A program made the position numbers and the translations under genes. A model generated the notes under the pieces. The model was not told the DNA's origin, searched no databases, and saw only the letters and a program-made list of their open reading frames with translations. Of a stretch of 64,000 nt of DNA, positions 27,570 through 37,767 are shown piece after piece (position 1 is the stretch's first letter; each line of letters starts with the position of its first letter). The stretch comes from Oscillospiraceae bacterium. GTDB taxonomy: Bacteria > Bacillota > Clostridia > UBA1381 > UBA9506. Location of the stretch: positions 1 through 64,000 of the forward strand of contig SVJS01000003.1 of assembly GCA_015068855.1 (NCBI GenBank). The letters run 5' to 3'.

Positions 27570-27583
27570 CGGCATGCTTTATA

Positions 27584-29560
27584 TTAGCTTACGTCGGTCA
27601 TGTCAAGGTAGAGATGACCACATTCGGCAATAAAATCTTTACGACCTTGCAGGTTATCTCCCAGCAACAATTCAAAGGTTTCCATAGTCTTTTGGGCATC
27701 GTCCGGCGTTACCTTAATCAGGCGGCGGGTTTCCGGCGCCATGGTGGTTAAAGACATCATTTCCGGGTCGTTTTCACCCAAACCTTTTGAACGCTGGATG
27801 CTGTATTTTTTATCGCCCAGCTTATCCAGAATTTCCTGCTTTTCACGTTCGTTATAAGCAAAAAAGGTTTCTTTTCCGCTGGTGATTTCAAATAGCGGTG
27901 TTTCAGCAATAAAGACCTTTCCGGCCTCAATGAGGGTTGGCATCAGAACGTAAATCATGGTTAAAATCAAGGTTCTGATCTGGAACCCGTCCACGTCGGC
28001 ATCCGTACAGATGATAACCTTATTCCAGCGAAGCAAATCCAGGTCAAAGGTGTTTAAGTCCTTGGATTTGGAGTGGGCAATTTCAACACCGCAACCCAAA
28101 ACCTTAACCAAATCCGTGATGATTTCACTTTTGAAAATTTTATCGTAGCCGGCTTTTAAGCAGTTTAATATTTTACCGCGCACGGGCATAATGGCCTGAA
28201 ATTCAGCGTTACGACTGAGTTTGCAGGAGCCTAAGGCAGAATCACCCTCAACAATATAAATTTCACGAATTGAGGTATCCTTTGTGCGGCAATCAACAAA
28301 TTTGCTGATGCGGTTTGTCATATCAATGGTGCCTGTCAGCTTCTTTTTAATGTTCACACGGGCACGCTCGGCGCTCTCGCGGCTGCGTTTGTTAATCAGC
28401 ACCTGGTCAGCAATCTTGTCGGCCATGGCCTTGTTTTCAATGAAATAGATTTCCAGCTGCTGACGGAGCAGATCTGTCATCGCTTCCTGAATGAACTTGT
28501 TCGTAATGGATTTTTTTGTCTGGTTTTCATAGCTGGTCATGGTGGAGAAGGAGTTTGAAACCAAAATCAAACTGTCGGCCACATCCTGAAACCCAATTTT
28601 CGCTTCGCTTTTGTTATATTTCCCGCTGTTTTTGAGGTATTGGTCGATTTCATAGACAAAGGCGTTGCGAACCGCCTTATCGGGGGCGCCGCCATGCTCC
28701 AAAAAGCTGGAGTTATGGTAATATTCAAGCATGTTGATTTCGTTGTTAAAGCAGAAAGCAAACTGCATTTTAACCTTATATTCCGGCTTGTCGGCACGGT
28801 CGCGACCGCGACGCTCAGCATCAAAAACATAGGGCGGCGTCAGTTCCTTGCCATCGCTGATTTCCTTGATGTAATCAACGATACCGTTTTCGTAATAAAA
28901 TTCCTCCATATCCCAGCCCTCAGGCGTTTGGTTATAGAGAACAAATTTTAAGCCGGCATTGGCAACGGCCTGTTTTTTAAGGGTTTCACGATAATATTCC
29001 AGAGGAATGTTAATATCGGTAAAAACGTCCAAATCAGGGCGCCACTTAATATCAGTTCCTGTGTGACGGTGACGGAAGGCCTCCACCTGCAGCTCGCTGA
29101 CAGGCTCACCTTTTTCAAAATGAATGGTGTATTTTTTGCCATCGCGGCAAACGGTCACATCCATAAAGGAGGAGCTGTATTGGGTTGCGCAGGAGCCCAG
29201 ACCGTTTAAGCCCAAGCTGAATTCATAGTTTTCGCCGCTGTTGTTTTTATATTTACCGCCCGCATAGAGTTCGCAGAAGACAAGCTCCCAGTTATAGCGC
29301 TCTTCTTTCTCATTATAGTCTAAGGGAATACCGCGCCCATAGTCTTTAACCTCAATGGATTTATCTAAATAGCGGGTAACTTCAATCTCTTTGCCGTAGC
29401 CTTCGCGGGCCTCGTCAATGGAGTTGGACAGAATTTCGAAAAAGGAATGCTGACAGCCCTCGATGCCGTCAGAACCGAAAATGACAGCAGGACGAAGGCG
29501 GACACGGTCCGCACCCTTTAATGAAGAGATACTTTCGTTGCCGTATTCTTGTTTAGCCAT
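27584..29560 (-). CDS. Divergent type IIA topoisomerase B subunit (GyrB/ParE-like)
   Basis: 658 residues. ATPase (GHKL) motifs: FFEILSNSIDEAREGYG, VKDYGRGIP and GLNGLGSCATQ. Transducer domain in the middle; TOPRIM domain with IVEGDSALGSCK and the acidic cluster TDADVDGFQIRT. TOPRIM and ATPase residues are kept, so it should be active with an A subunit. The sequence departs from true GyrB (EGDSALGS for EGDSAGGS, and a divergent region after RGKILN). No gyrA/parC-like gene is beside it; upstream is guaB. This could be ParE or an accessory paralogue. Confidence 0.85.
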   Translation of the reverse strand: MAKQEYGNESISSLKGADRVRLRPAVIFGSDGIEGCQHSFFEILSNSIDEAREGYGKEIEVTRYLDKSIEVKDYGRGIPLDYNEKEERYNWELVFCELYAGGKYKNNSGENYEFSLGLNGLGSCATQYSSSFMDVTVCRDGKKYTIHFEKGEPVSELQVEAFRHRHTGTDIKWRPDLDVFTDINIPLEYYRETLKKQAVANAGLKFVLYNQTPEGWDMEEFYYENGIVDYIKEISDGKELTPPYVFDAERRGRDRADKPEYKVKMQFAFCFNNEINMLEYYHNSSFLEHGGAPDKAVRNAFVYEIDQYLKNSGKYNKSEAKIGFQDVADSLILVSNSFSTMTSYENQTKKSITNKFIQEAMTDLLRQQLEIYFIENKAMADKIADQVLINKRSRESAERARVNIKKKLTGTIDMTNRISKFVDCRTKDTSIREIYIVEGDSALGSCKLSRNAEFQAIMPVRGKILNCLKAGYDKIFKSEIITDLVKVLGCGVEIAHSKSKDLNTFDLDLLRWNKVIICTDADVDGFQIRTLILTMIYVLMPTLIEAGKVFIAETPLFEITSGKETFFAYNEREKQEILDKLGDKKYSIQRSKGLGENDPEMMSLTTMAPETRRLIKVTPDDAQKTMETFELLLGDNLQGRKDFIAECGHLYLDMTDVS

Positions 29561-29587
29561 GTGTTTCCCCTTTCTGTCTGTTGAACT

Positions 29588-29616
29588 AAAATTAAGGGGA
29601 GAAATCTCCCCTTAAT
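29588..29616 (-). terminator. Terminator after guaB
   Basis: 10 bp stem (29592-29601 with 29606-29615), followed by four T on the minus strand. Confidence 0.75.
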
Positions 29617-29630
29617 GTGCAAAGCAAGTG

Positions 29631-31268
<1,638 letters not shown>

Positions 31269-31313
31269 CTATAATGATAGTAAAAAAGTGCAAAACGAAG
31301 GAGGACAATCTAT

Positions 31314-31649
31314 ATGGTTTTTAAGGTGTATTCTTTTTTTGGCAGGTGCCGGGAGAATAAAATTAAACAATACTTACAGGACAAACGAAAGAAACTGGAA
31401 GAACGTGAGGAGCAAGCTGCTTTTTTGGAGGAAATGGAAGAGGCTCGTCTGGCTTTGGAAACAGCGCGGCATAACTATAATTTTGCTGAAAACAATGCCC
31501 TTTTGGAGTATTATATTTATGAGATTAAGGCGGCAGAAACCCGTTTTGATTATTATTTGAAACGAGCCAAACGAGAGGGGATTACGGTGGGAATTCCGCT
31601 GATTTCCACAGGCTCTTTCGCAGCCGGGGGAGGTGCCAATGCCCTATGA
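31314..31649 (+). CDS. YaaL-like DUF2508 protein
   Basis: 111 residues, highly charged and helical: KRKKLEEREEQAAFLEEMEEARLALE, then YNFAENNALLEYYIYEIKAAETRFDYYLKRAKREG. This YxF-(A)-x-Y-IYELKAAE-x-R-(Y) pattern is that of DUF2508 (YaaL), small cytoplasmic proteins of unknown role encoded beside bofA and recR in spore formers. It has a GGAGGA site at 31300-31305. The bofA start overlaps its stop by four bases. The glycine-rich C-terminus looks unstructured. recR itself is not adjacent here. Confidence 0.75.
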   Translation: MVFKVYSFFGRCRENKIKQYLQDKRKKLEEREEQAAFLEEMEEARLALETARHNYNFAENNALLEYYIYEIKAAETRFDYYLKRAKREGITVGIPLISTGSFAAGGGANAL

Positions 31650-31912
31650 GTACCTTAGAGCTCGTTGCCTATGGGGTGGCAGGCATTTTGCTGCTGCTTA
31701 TGTGCTTTGCGTTTTTCAAGCCGCTAAGAGCCATTTTTGCCATGCTTTTGCAAGCGATAGGCGGCGGCCTCGGCTTGTACATATTCAATCTGATTTTTGC
31801 CAAGACGGGCTTTTTCGTCGGGATTAACATCGTAACAGCCAGCATTTGCGGTGTTCTGGGCTTGCCGGGCTTTTGCCTGCTGCTTTTAGGGAAGATGCTG
31901 TATATGCTGTAA
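31646..31912 (+). CDS. bofA: Pro-sigma-K processing inhibitor BofA family protein
   Basis: 88 residues, two to three hydrophobic segments, with the family's C-terminal region FFVGINIVTASICGVLGLPGFCLLLLGKML. In Bacillus, BofA sits in the outer forespore membrane and holds back the SpoIVFB protease that activates sigma-K. Its pairing with a yaaL-type gene supports the call. A terminator follows at once. Its presence is one of the signs that this organism sporulates. Confidence 0.9.
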   Translation: MSTLELVAYGVAGILLLLMCFAFFKPLRAIFAMLLQAIGGGLGLYIFNLIFAKTGFFVGINIVTASICGVLGLPGFCLLLLGKMLYML

Positions 31913-31933
31913 AGTTAAACACTTTTACATAAT

Positions 31934-31978
31934 AAAAGAAGCGTTTTGCAGGGAAATCCTGTCAAAACACTTCTTTTT
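31934..31978. terminator. Bidirectional terminator after bofA
   Basis: Long hairpin with arms AAAAGAAG...GTTTTG and CAAAAC...CTTCTTTTT, shared by the convergent bofA and DUF378 genes. Confidence 0.8.
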
Positions 31979-31992
31979 GTTTCGTTTTTGGA

Positions 31993-32208
31993 TTATCGGT
32001 CGCTGGACATAGGCACCTTTTCCTTAAATAAAAGGGTGATGCTCCAAAGCCCGGCGATGCCTACCAAACTGTAAATGATTCGGCTGATGACCGATAACTG
32101 TCCGCCAAATAAGGCAGCCACGATATCAAAGCCAAATAAGCCGATGGACCCCCAGTTCAGTGCGCCGATGATCACTAAGACCAATGAAATATTGTCGATT
32201 GCTGTCAC
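31993..32208 (-). CDS. DUF378 small membrane protein
   Basis: 71 residues, two hydrophobic helices separated by a short loop: ISLVLVIIGALNWGSIGLFGFDIVAALFGG and IIYSLVGIAGLWSITLL. The IGALNWG-x2-G-L-F-x-F-D motif is diagnostic of DUF378 (YuzA-like). Function unknown. The start is GTG with AAAGGAG about nine bases upstream. Confidence 0.88.
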   Translation of the reverse strand: MTAIDNISLVLVIIGALNWGSIGLFGFDIVAALFGGQLSVISRIIYSLVGIAGLWSITLLFKEKVPMSSDR

Positions 32209-32285
32209 GGTATAACACTCCTTTTTTCGTTATGTCATTACCTATTATGGCCTCAAAAGACAAAAATATTCATTGTGATAAAAAA

Positions 32286-32936
32286 TTATGTTCGCGGCGT
32301 GATATTGTTACGCGTGTCAACGATGGACGGATTGATTGTTTCCGTCATCCATGCAAGCTTTGCAATGTGTTCCAGTAGGGCTGCATTTTTAGCTGCCGTG
32401 CCTGCATCAGCACCCCAGGCAAAAGCACCGTGCTGGAAAACGAGAGCTGCCGGAACGGCAGTGGGGTCTAATGCGTTTTTCTGAAACATTTCAAAAACAC
32501 AAAGCGCCATAGCATTATGATAGCCTTTTTCAGCATCGTCGATTGTGATGGCACGGGTGCAGGGAACAGCATCCTTGCAGAATTCCAGATGACCGGTTCC
32601 GTAAACAGGAATGTTCCGTCCTGCCTGCGCCCAGGCTGTTGTGTACAGTCCATGTGAATGCACAATGCTGTTGATTTGCGGGAAACTACGATATAACTCA
32701 ATGTGAGCGGGTAGAGCACGGCAAGGAGTTCCGTCGCCCTCGATGACGTTACCGGATAAATCCACAACCAGCATGTTGCCAGGCTCTGCGTTTGCCGGAC
32801 TTTCCATGGGCTCTGCAACAATTAAATTATTAGCACGGTCAAAAACGGTGACACTCCCTTGACCCATGGGGCGAAGTGACCGGCTGACTAAATAACAAAT
32901 GGCGGATGATACGTCTTGTTTTAAGGCATCTAACAT
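32286..32936 (-). CDS. Class II aldolase/adducin family protein, AraD-like
   Basis: About 216 residues from the ATG at 32936 with AGGGA upstream. Zinc ligands are visible in VHSHG and VFQHGAFAWG, with the acidic residue in PAHIELYRSF. The stretch TTAWAQAGRNIPVYGTGH and PCTR is closest to L-ribulose-5-phosphate 4-epimerase (AraD), which also resembles L-fuculose-phosphate aldolase. It either epimerises or cleaves a phosphorylated pentose or deoxyhexose. It is monocistronic with no sugar transporter, kinase or isomerase nearby, so the substrate is undetermined. Confidence 0.8.
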   Translation of the reverse strand: MLDALKQDVSSAICYLVSRSLRPMGQGSVTVFDRANNLIVAEPMESPANAEPGNMLVVDLSGNVIEGDGTPCRALPAHIELYRSFPQINSIVHSHGLYTTAWAQAGRNIPVYGTGHLEFCKDAVPCTRAITIDDAEKGYHNAMALCVFEMFQKNALDPTAVPAALVFQHGAFAWGADAGTAAKNAALLEHIAKLAWMTETINPSIVDTRNNITPRT

Positions 32937-32967
32937 ACAATCACATCCCTCTTTCATAGTTATAACC

Positions 32968-32996
32968 ATTGTACCATATAATACAATGAAAGTAAA
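32968..32996 (-). promoter_or_regulatory. Sigma-A promoter for the AraD-like gene
   Basis: Minus strand TTTACT (32991-32996), 17-base spacer, TACAAT (32968-32973). Confidence 0.65.
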
Positions 32997-33017
32997 GAAA
33001 AAAGGTGGCGAATCATT

Positions 33018-33269
33018 ATGTATCGGGCAGGAGAACTGAGACAAAAGGAAGTTATTAACGTAAACAATGCGGCTCGGCTCGGCTTTGTTTCCGATGTTGA
33101 GGTCAGTCTGGAGGGCGGCGCCATTGAGGCGATTATTGTTCCCGGAAAAACACGGGTGTTTAACTTCGGCACAAAGGGAGACATTGTGATACCCTGGTCA
33201 AAAATCAGAAAAATCGGTGAGGATGTTATCCTTGTTTCCTTAGAGAGTTACGAAAACGAAAATAAGTGA
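33018..33269 (+). CDS. YlmC/YmxH family sporulation protein (PRC-barrel)
   Basis: 83 residues: ELRQKEVINVNNAARLGFVSDVEV, then GAIEAIIVPG and DIVIPWSKIRKIGEDVILV. This is the PRC-barrel YlmC/YmxH family, small proteins encoded in spore formers and expressed during sporulation in Bacillus. Molecular role unknown. The ribosome site is AAAGGTGG. Sixty bases later the metG promoter begins, so it is probably a separate transcript. Confidence 0.9.
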   Translation: MYRAGELRQKEVINVNNAARLGFVSDVEVSLEGGAIEAIIVPGKTRVFNFGTKGDIVIPWSKIRKIGEDVILVSLESYENENK

Positions 33270-33299
33270 GAAAAACCTCTTTTATTTTTGGAAAATTTA

Positions 33300-33308
33300 T
33301 GATATAAT
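33300..33308 (+). promoter_or_regulatory. Extended -10 promoter for metG
   Basis: TGATATAAT (TG at 33300-33301, TATAAT 33303-33308) with a poor -35 box. The leader to the metG start is about 75 bases and holds a repeated TGGAAACTC (33313-33321 and 33332-33340). Confidence 0.55.
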
Positions 33309-33390
33309 AATTTGGAAACTCGATTGTAGAATGGAAACTCACAGTTTTTTCGTGAGCCTTTGCAACCAAACGATAAAAGGGGAGACAGGC

Positions 33391-35319
33391 ATGAAAGAAA
33401 AATATTATATTACGACAGCCATTGCATATACGTCCCGCAAACCGCATATCGGCAACACCTATGAAATTGTTTTAACCGATGCGATTGCCCGTTATAAGCG
33501 TCAGCGTGGGTATGATGTATTTTTTCTGACCGGCACGGATGAGCATGGCCAGAAAATCGGGGAGGCAGCCGCCGAAGCCGGCATCACCCCGCAGCAGTAT
33601 GTCGATAACGTTGCCGGAGAAATCAAGACCATCTGGGACTTGATGGGTGCCAGCTATGACCATTTCATCCGTACGACAGACGACTATCACGTTAAGTCCG
33701 TTCAAAAGATTTTCAATAAGCTCTATGAACAGGGCGATATCTATAAGGGCGAATATGAGGGTTGGTACTGTGTTCCCTGTGAATCGTTCTTTACCAAAAC
33801 GCAGCTGGTTGACGGCTGCTGCCCGGATTGCGGCCGTGAGGTTAAGACAACCAAGGAAGAGGCTTATTTCTTCAAAATGAGCAAATATCAGGACAGACTG
33901 ATGCAGTACATTGAAGACAATCCTGATTTTATTCAGCCGGAAAGCCGCAAAAAAGAAATGGTTAACAATTTCTTAAAGCCCGGTTTGCAGGATTTGTGCG
34001 TGTCCCGTACTTCATTTGACTGGGGCATTCCCGTGACTTTTGATGACGGACATGTTATCTATGTTTGGATTGATGCACTTTCCAATTACATCACGGCACT
34101 TGGTTATGAGCCGGATGCGCAGGGAGAGTTATATAAAAAATACTGGCCCGCAGATGTTCACATTATCGGCAAGGATATCCTGCGTTTCCACACCATTTAC
34201 TGGCCCATTATGCTGATGGCGCTGGGCGAACCCCTGCCGAAGCAGATTTTCGGTCATCCCTGGCTGCTGGCCGGTGTTGATAAAATCAGTAAGTCCCGCG
34301 GTAACGCCATTTATGCAGATGATTTAGTGAATCTGTTTGGCGTTGATGCGGTTCGTTATTATCTCTTATGTGAGATGCCTTATGCACAGGATGGTACCAT
34401 CTCTTATGAAAATATCATCAGCCGTTACAACACAGACCTTGCCAATGTTTTAGGTAACCTTGTCAATCGAACCGTTGCTATGCAACAGAAGTATTTCGGC
34501 GGTGTGATTCAGGCGCCCGTTGCCGGTGACTTTGATGAGGAATTACAGGCTTGCGCCCTTGAAACTGCAAAGCTTTGTGCTGAAAAAATGGATGGTTTTA
34601 AGACGGCAGAGGCGCTGGCTGAAATCATGAATCTGGCCCGCCGTTCCAATAAATATATTGATGAAACTCTGCCCTGGGCCTTGGCAAAGGATGAAAGCCA
34701 GAAGGCTCGCCTGGGCGGCGTGTTATATAACCTTTTAGAGAGCATCCGCTTCCTGGCCGTTTTGCTTTCTCCCTTTATGCCCGAAACAGCAGAGGCCATG
34801 TTCAAGCAGATCGGTACAACAGAAGACAGCTTTGATTCTCTTGCCTCATTTGGCGGCATGAAGCCCGGTGCTTCTGTGGGAACACCGGAACCGTTGTTTG
34901 CCCGCCTGGACGAGAAAAAGTTGCTTGAAGAAATTGCAAAAATGCAGCCGGCTGCACCCAAGCAGGAGGAGAAGAAAGAAGAAGTCAAAGAGAGCGCTGC
35001 AATCTCCATTGAGGACTTTGCAAAGCTTGACTTAAAGGTTGGTCTGGTCGTTGCATCCGAACGGGTGGAGGGCGCCGACAAGCTTTTGGTGTCCCAAATC
35101 AAAATCGGCGACGAGGTGCGTCAGATTGTGTCCGGTATCGCCAAGGCATATAGCCCCGAGGAACTGGTAGGTAAAAAGGTTGTTGTTTTGACAAACTTAA
35201 AGCCCGTGAAGCTGCGTGGCGTTTTGTCAGAGGGCATGATTTTAGCAGCGGCAGACAAAAAAGGTCTCACGCTTTTAACGGTTGATCAGGATATGCCGGA
35301 GGGTACGCCAATCAGCTAA
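33391..35319 (+). CDS. metG: Methionyl-tRNA synthetase with C-terminal tRNA-binding domain
   Basis: About 642 residues from the ATG at 33391, preceded by AAAGGGGAGA; the ATG at 33331 has no such site. Class I signatures: HIGN (residues 19-22) and KISKSRGN in place of KMSKS. Two CxxC pairs form a zinc knuckle (CVPCESFF and CCPDCG). After a Lys/Glu-rich linker (about 525-540) an EMAP/Trbp111-like tRNA-binding domain runs to the end (DLKVGLVVASERVEGADKLLVSQI). It charges initiator and elongator tRNA-Met. The MetRS type with fused tRNA-binding domain is common in Firmicutes. Confidence 0.96.
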   Translation: MKEKYYITTAIAYTSRKPHIGNTYEIVLTDAIARYKRQRGYDVFFLTGTDEHGQKIGEAAAEAGITPQQYVDNVAGEIKTIWDLMGASYDHFIRTTDDYHVKSVQKIFNKLYEQGDIYKGEYEGWYCVPCESFFTKTQLVDGCCPDCGREVKTTKEEAYFFKMSKYQDRLMQYIEDNPDFIQPESRKKEMVNNFLKPGLQDLCVSRTSFDWGIPVTFDDGHVIYVWIDALSNYITALGYEPDAQGELYKKYWPADVHIIGKDILRFHTIYWPIMLMALGEPLPKQIFGHPWLLAGVDKISKSRGNAIYADDLVNLFGVDAVRYYLLCEMPYAQDGTISYENIISRYNTDLANVLGNLVNRTVAMQQKYFGGVIQAPVAGDFDEELQACALETAKLCAEKMDGFKTAEALAEIMNLARRSNKYIDETLPWALAKDESQKARLGGVLYNLLESIRFLAVLLSPFMPETAEAMFKQIGTTEDSFDSLASFGGMKPGASVGTPEPLFARLDEKKLLEEIAKMQPAAPKQEEKKEEVKESAAISIEDFAKLDLKVGLVVASERVEGADKLLVSQIKIGDEVRQIVSGIAKAYSPEELVGKKVVVLTNLKPVKLRGVLSEGMILAAADKKGLTLLTVDQDMPEGTPIS

Positions 35320-35419
35320 GCAACTGCCAGTGATTTTATCAAAAATTGTTAAAAACTGGTTTTGAACATTTAAGATTGATAAATAAAGCAAAATTCGTTT
35401 GTTTTTAGCGCGTTTTGTC

Positions 35420-35448
35420 TTGCGAAGAAAAACGAATTGTTGTATAAT
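35420..35448 (+). promoter_or_regulatory. Sigma-A promoter for pta-ackA
   Basis: TTGCGA (35420-35425), 17-base spacer, TATAAT (35443-35448). No clear terminator separates metG from it. Confidence 0.75.
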
Positions 35449-35501
35449 ATCTCTTTGGGTTTATAATTAAATTGTATATATAACAAAAGGAGGAAAATTC
35501 T

Positions 35502-36503
35502 GTGAGCGCATTTTTAGACAGAATCAAAGAAAGAGCCAAGGCCGACAAAAAGACCGTTATTCTGCCTGAGTCTATGGACAGAAGAACATTTGAGGCGGCT
35601 GCTACTATTTTGAAGGAGGACATTGCCAACATCATCATCATCGGTACACCCGAAGAAGTGGCAGAAAACTCCAAAGGCCTGGACATTTCCAAGGCTACCA
35701 TCATCAACCCCTTTACTTATGAAAAAACAGAGGAATATCTGAATCTGTTTGTTGAACTGAGAAAATCCAAGGGCTTAACCTACGAGGACGCTAAAAAGCA
35801 GGCTCTGGGCGACTATATGTACTATGCTTGCTTAATGGTTAAAGCAGGCGACGCTGACGGTGTTGTTTCCGGTGCTTGCCATTCCACAGCAAACACACTG
35901 CGCCCCAGCTTGCAGATTGTTAAAACCAAACCCGGCGTGGCTTTGGTTTCCGCTTTCTTCGTTATGGTTGTTCCCGATTGCGAATATGGTGCAAATGGCA
36001 CTTTCATTTTTGCTGATAGCGGCTTAGAGCAGAATCCCGATCCCGAAAAATTAGCAGCGATTGCTGCATGCTCTGCTGAATCCTTTGAGCTTTTAGCAGA
36101 AGAAGAAGCCTATGTTGCCATGCTGTCACACTCTTCCAAGGGTAGTGCAAAGCATGCTGATGTTGATAAGGTTGTTGAAGCAACCAAGATTGCAAAAGAG
36201 AAATTCCCCGCAATTAAGTTAGATGGCGAATTGCAGCTGGATGCTGCCATCGTTCCTGAAATCGGTCAGTCCAAAGCGCCGGATTCTGCTGTTGCAGGTC
36301 GTGCCAACGTTTTGGTATTCCCTGACTTAGATGCCGGTAACATTGGTTACAAGCTGGTACAGAGACTGGCAAAAGCAGAAGCTTACGGCCCTGTTACGCA
36401 GGGGATTGCAATGCCCATCAATGACTTATCCCGTGGTTGCTCTGCTGAGGATATCGTAGGCGTTGTTGCTATCACTTGTGTGCAGGCACAGGCACAGAAA
36501 TAA
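35502..36503 (+). CDS. pta: Phosphate acetyltransferase
   Basis: 333 residues, GTG start with AGGAGG upstream (35490-35495). Short Pta form without the N-terminal DRTGG/CobB-like region: [41 protein letters not shown], and [20 protein letters not shown] near the end. It converts acetyl-CoA and phosphate to acetyl phosphate. Placed 13 bases ahead of ackA, it forms the classic two-gene acetate-producing operon that yields ATP during fermentation. Confidence 0.96.
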   Translation: MSAFLDRIKERAKADKKTVILPESMDRRTFEAAATILKEDIANIIIIGTPEEVAENSKGLDISKATIINPFTYEKTEEYLNLFVELRKSKGLTYEDAKKQALGDYMYYACLMVKAGDADGVVSGACHSTANTLRPSLQIVKTKPGVALVSAFFVMVVPDCEYGANGTFIFADSGLEQNPDPEKLAAIAACSAESFELLAEEEAYVAMLSHSSKGSAKHADVDKVVEATKIAKEKFPAIKLDGELQLDAAIVPEIGQSKAPDSAVAGRANVLVFPDLDAGNIGYKLVQRLAKAEAYGPVTQGIAMPINDLSRGCSAEDIVGVVAITCVQAQAQK

Positions 36504-36516
36504 GGAGGCGGAAAGA

Positions 36517-37713
36517 ATGAACGTTTTAGTCATTAATGCAGGTAGCTCTTCCTTGAAATATCAGTTAATTGATATGGACACACAGGCTGTTATGGCCAAG
36601 GGTCTTTGCGAAAGAATCGGTATTGAGGGTTCTTGCTTAAAGCACACACCCGCAGGCCGTGATGCCGTTGTTATTACCTCTCCTATGAAAGACCATTCTG
36701 ATGCTATCACGATGGTTATTGATGCGCTGGTGGATAAAGACCATGGCGTTATCGCTGATATGAGCGCCATTGATGCTGTTGGTCACCGCGTTGTTCATGG
36801 TGGCGAATACTTTAACCAGTCTGTCATCGTTGATGACGATGTTAAGAAAAAGATTGACGAGTGCAGCATGCTGGCACCGCTTCACAATCCGGCTAACTTA
36901 ATCGGTATTGAAGCTTGCCAGAAGGCTATGCCCGGTGTTCCCATGGTTGCTGTTTTTGATACGGCTTTCCATCAGACAATGCCCGCAGAAGCTTACATGT
37001 ATGCTCTGCCGTATGAGTATTATGAAAAATACAAAATCCGTAAATACGGTTTCCACGGCACCTCTCATTACTATGTTGCAAACCGTTGTGCCGCTTTAAT
37101 CGGCAAGCCCATTGAAGAGCTGCGTATTATCACGCTGCACCTCGGTAACGGTTCTTCCATCACCGCTGTTAACAAGGGTAAATCCGTTGATACCTCCATG
37201 GGCTTCACGCCTTTGGCCGGTGTTCCCATGGGTACCCGTTCCGGTGTTATTGACCCGGCGATTGTTACCTTCCTGATGGAAAAAGAGGGCCTTTCCATTG
37301 CTGAAGCCGATGCTATGCTGAATAAGAAATCCGGTGTGTTTGGTATCTCCGGTCTGTCCAGCGACTTCCGTGACCTGGAAAATGGTTCAAAAGAGGGCAA
37401 CGCAAAGTGCAAGCTGGCTCTTGATATGTTTGAATACAGCGTTAAACGCTACATTGGTTATTATGCTGCTGCCATGGGCGGCGTAGACGCCATCGTATTC
37501 ACCGCCGGTGTTGGCGAAAACAGTATTGCTTTGCGTGAGCGCATCCTGTCCAACATGGAATTCATGGGCATTGCCTGCGATTCTGAGAAGAACGATGTAA
37601 AGGGCAAGGAAGTGGAAATCACAAAGGACGGCGCCAAGGTAAGAACCTTTGTTATTCCTACCAACGAAGAGCTGACCATCGCTCTGGATACCAAGAAGCT
37701 GTTAGCTAAATAA
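36517..37713 (+). CDS. ackA: Acetate kinase
   Basis: 398 residues from the ATG at 36517 with AAGGAGG upstream. ASKHA-fold signatures: [15 protein letters not shown] at the start, [10 protein letters not shown], the catalytic arginine-containing region [10 protein letters not shown], and the C-terminal [10 protein letters not shown]. It transfers phosphate from acetyl phosphate to ADP. It is followed by a strong terminator. Confidence 0.97.
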   Translation: MNVLVINAGSSSLKYQLIDMDTQAVMAKGLCERIGIEGSCLKHTPAGRDAVVITSPMKDHSDAITMVIDALVDKDHGVIADMSAIDAVGHRVVHGGEYFNQSVIVDDDVKKKIDECSMLAPLHNPANLIGIEACQKAMPGVPMVAVFDTAFHQTMPAEAYMYALPYEYYEKYKIRKYGFHGTSHYYVANRCAALIGKPIEELRIITLHLGNGSSITAVNKGKSVDTSMGFTPLAGVPMGTRSGVIDPAIVTFLMEKEGLSIAEADAMLNKKSGVFGISGLSSDFRDLENGSKEGNAKCKLALDMFEYSVKRYIGYYAAAMGGVDAIVFTAGVGENSIALRERILSNMEFMGIACDSEKNDVKGKEVEITKDGAKVRTFVIPTNEELTIALDTKKLLAK

Positions 37714-37726
37714 TTGTTTTAATATG

Positions 37727-37762
37727 AAAAAAGCAGGAATGAAAGTCATTCCTGCTTTTTTT
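37727..37762. terminator. Bidirectional terminator after ackA
   Basis: 16 bp perfect stem (37727-37742 with 37746-37761), flanked by A and T runs; it also lies just past the end of the convergent AraC gene. Confidence 0.92.
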
Positions 37763-37767
37763 GCTAT

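Noticed and set aside
33309-33390. T-box riboswitch ahead of metG
   Set aside because: The leader is under 80 bases and has no AGGGTGGNACCGCG-like box or terminator/antiterminator pair.
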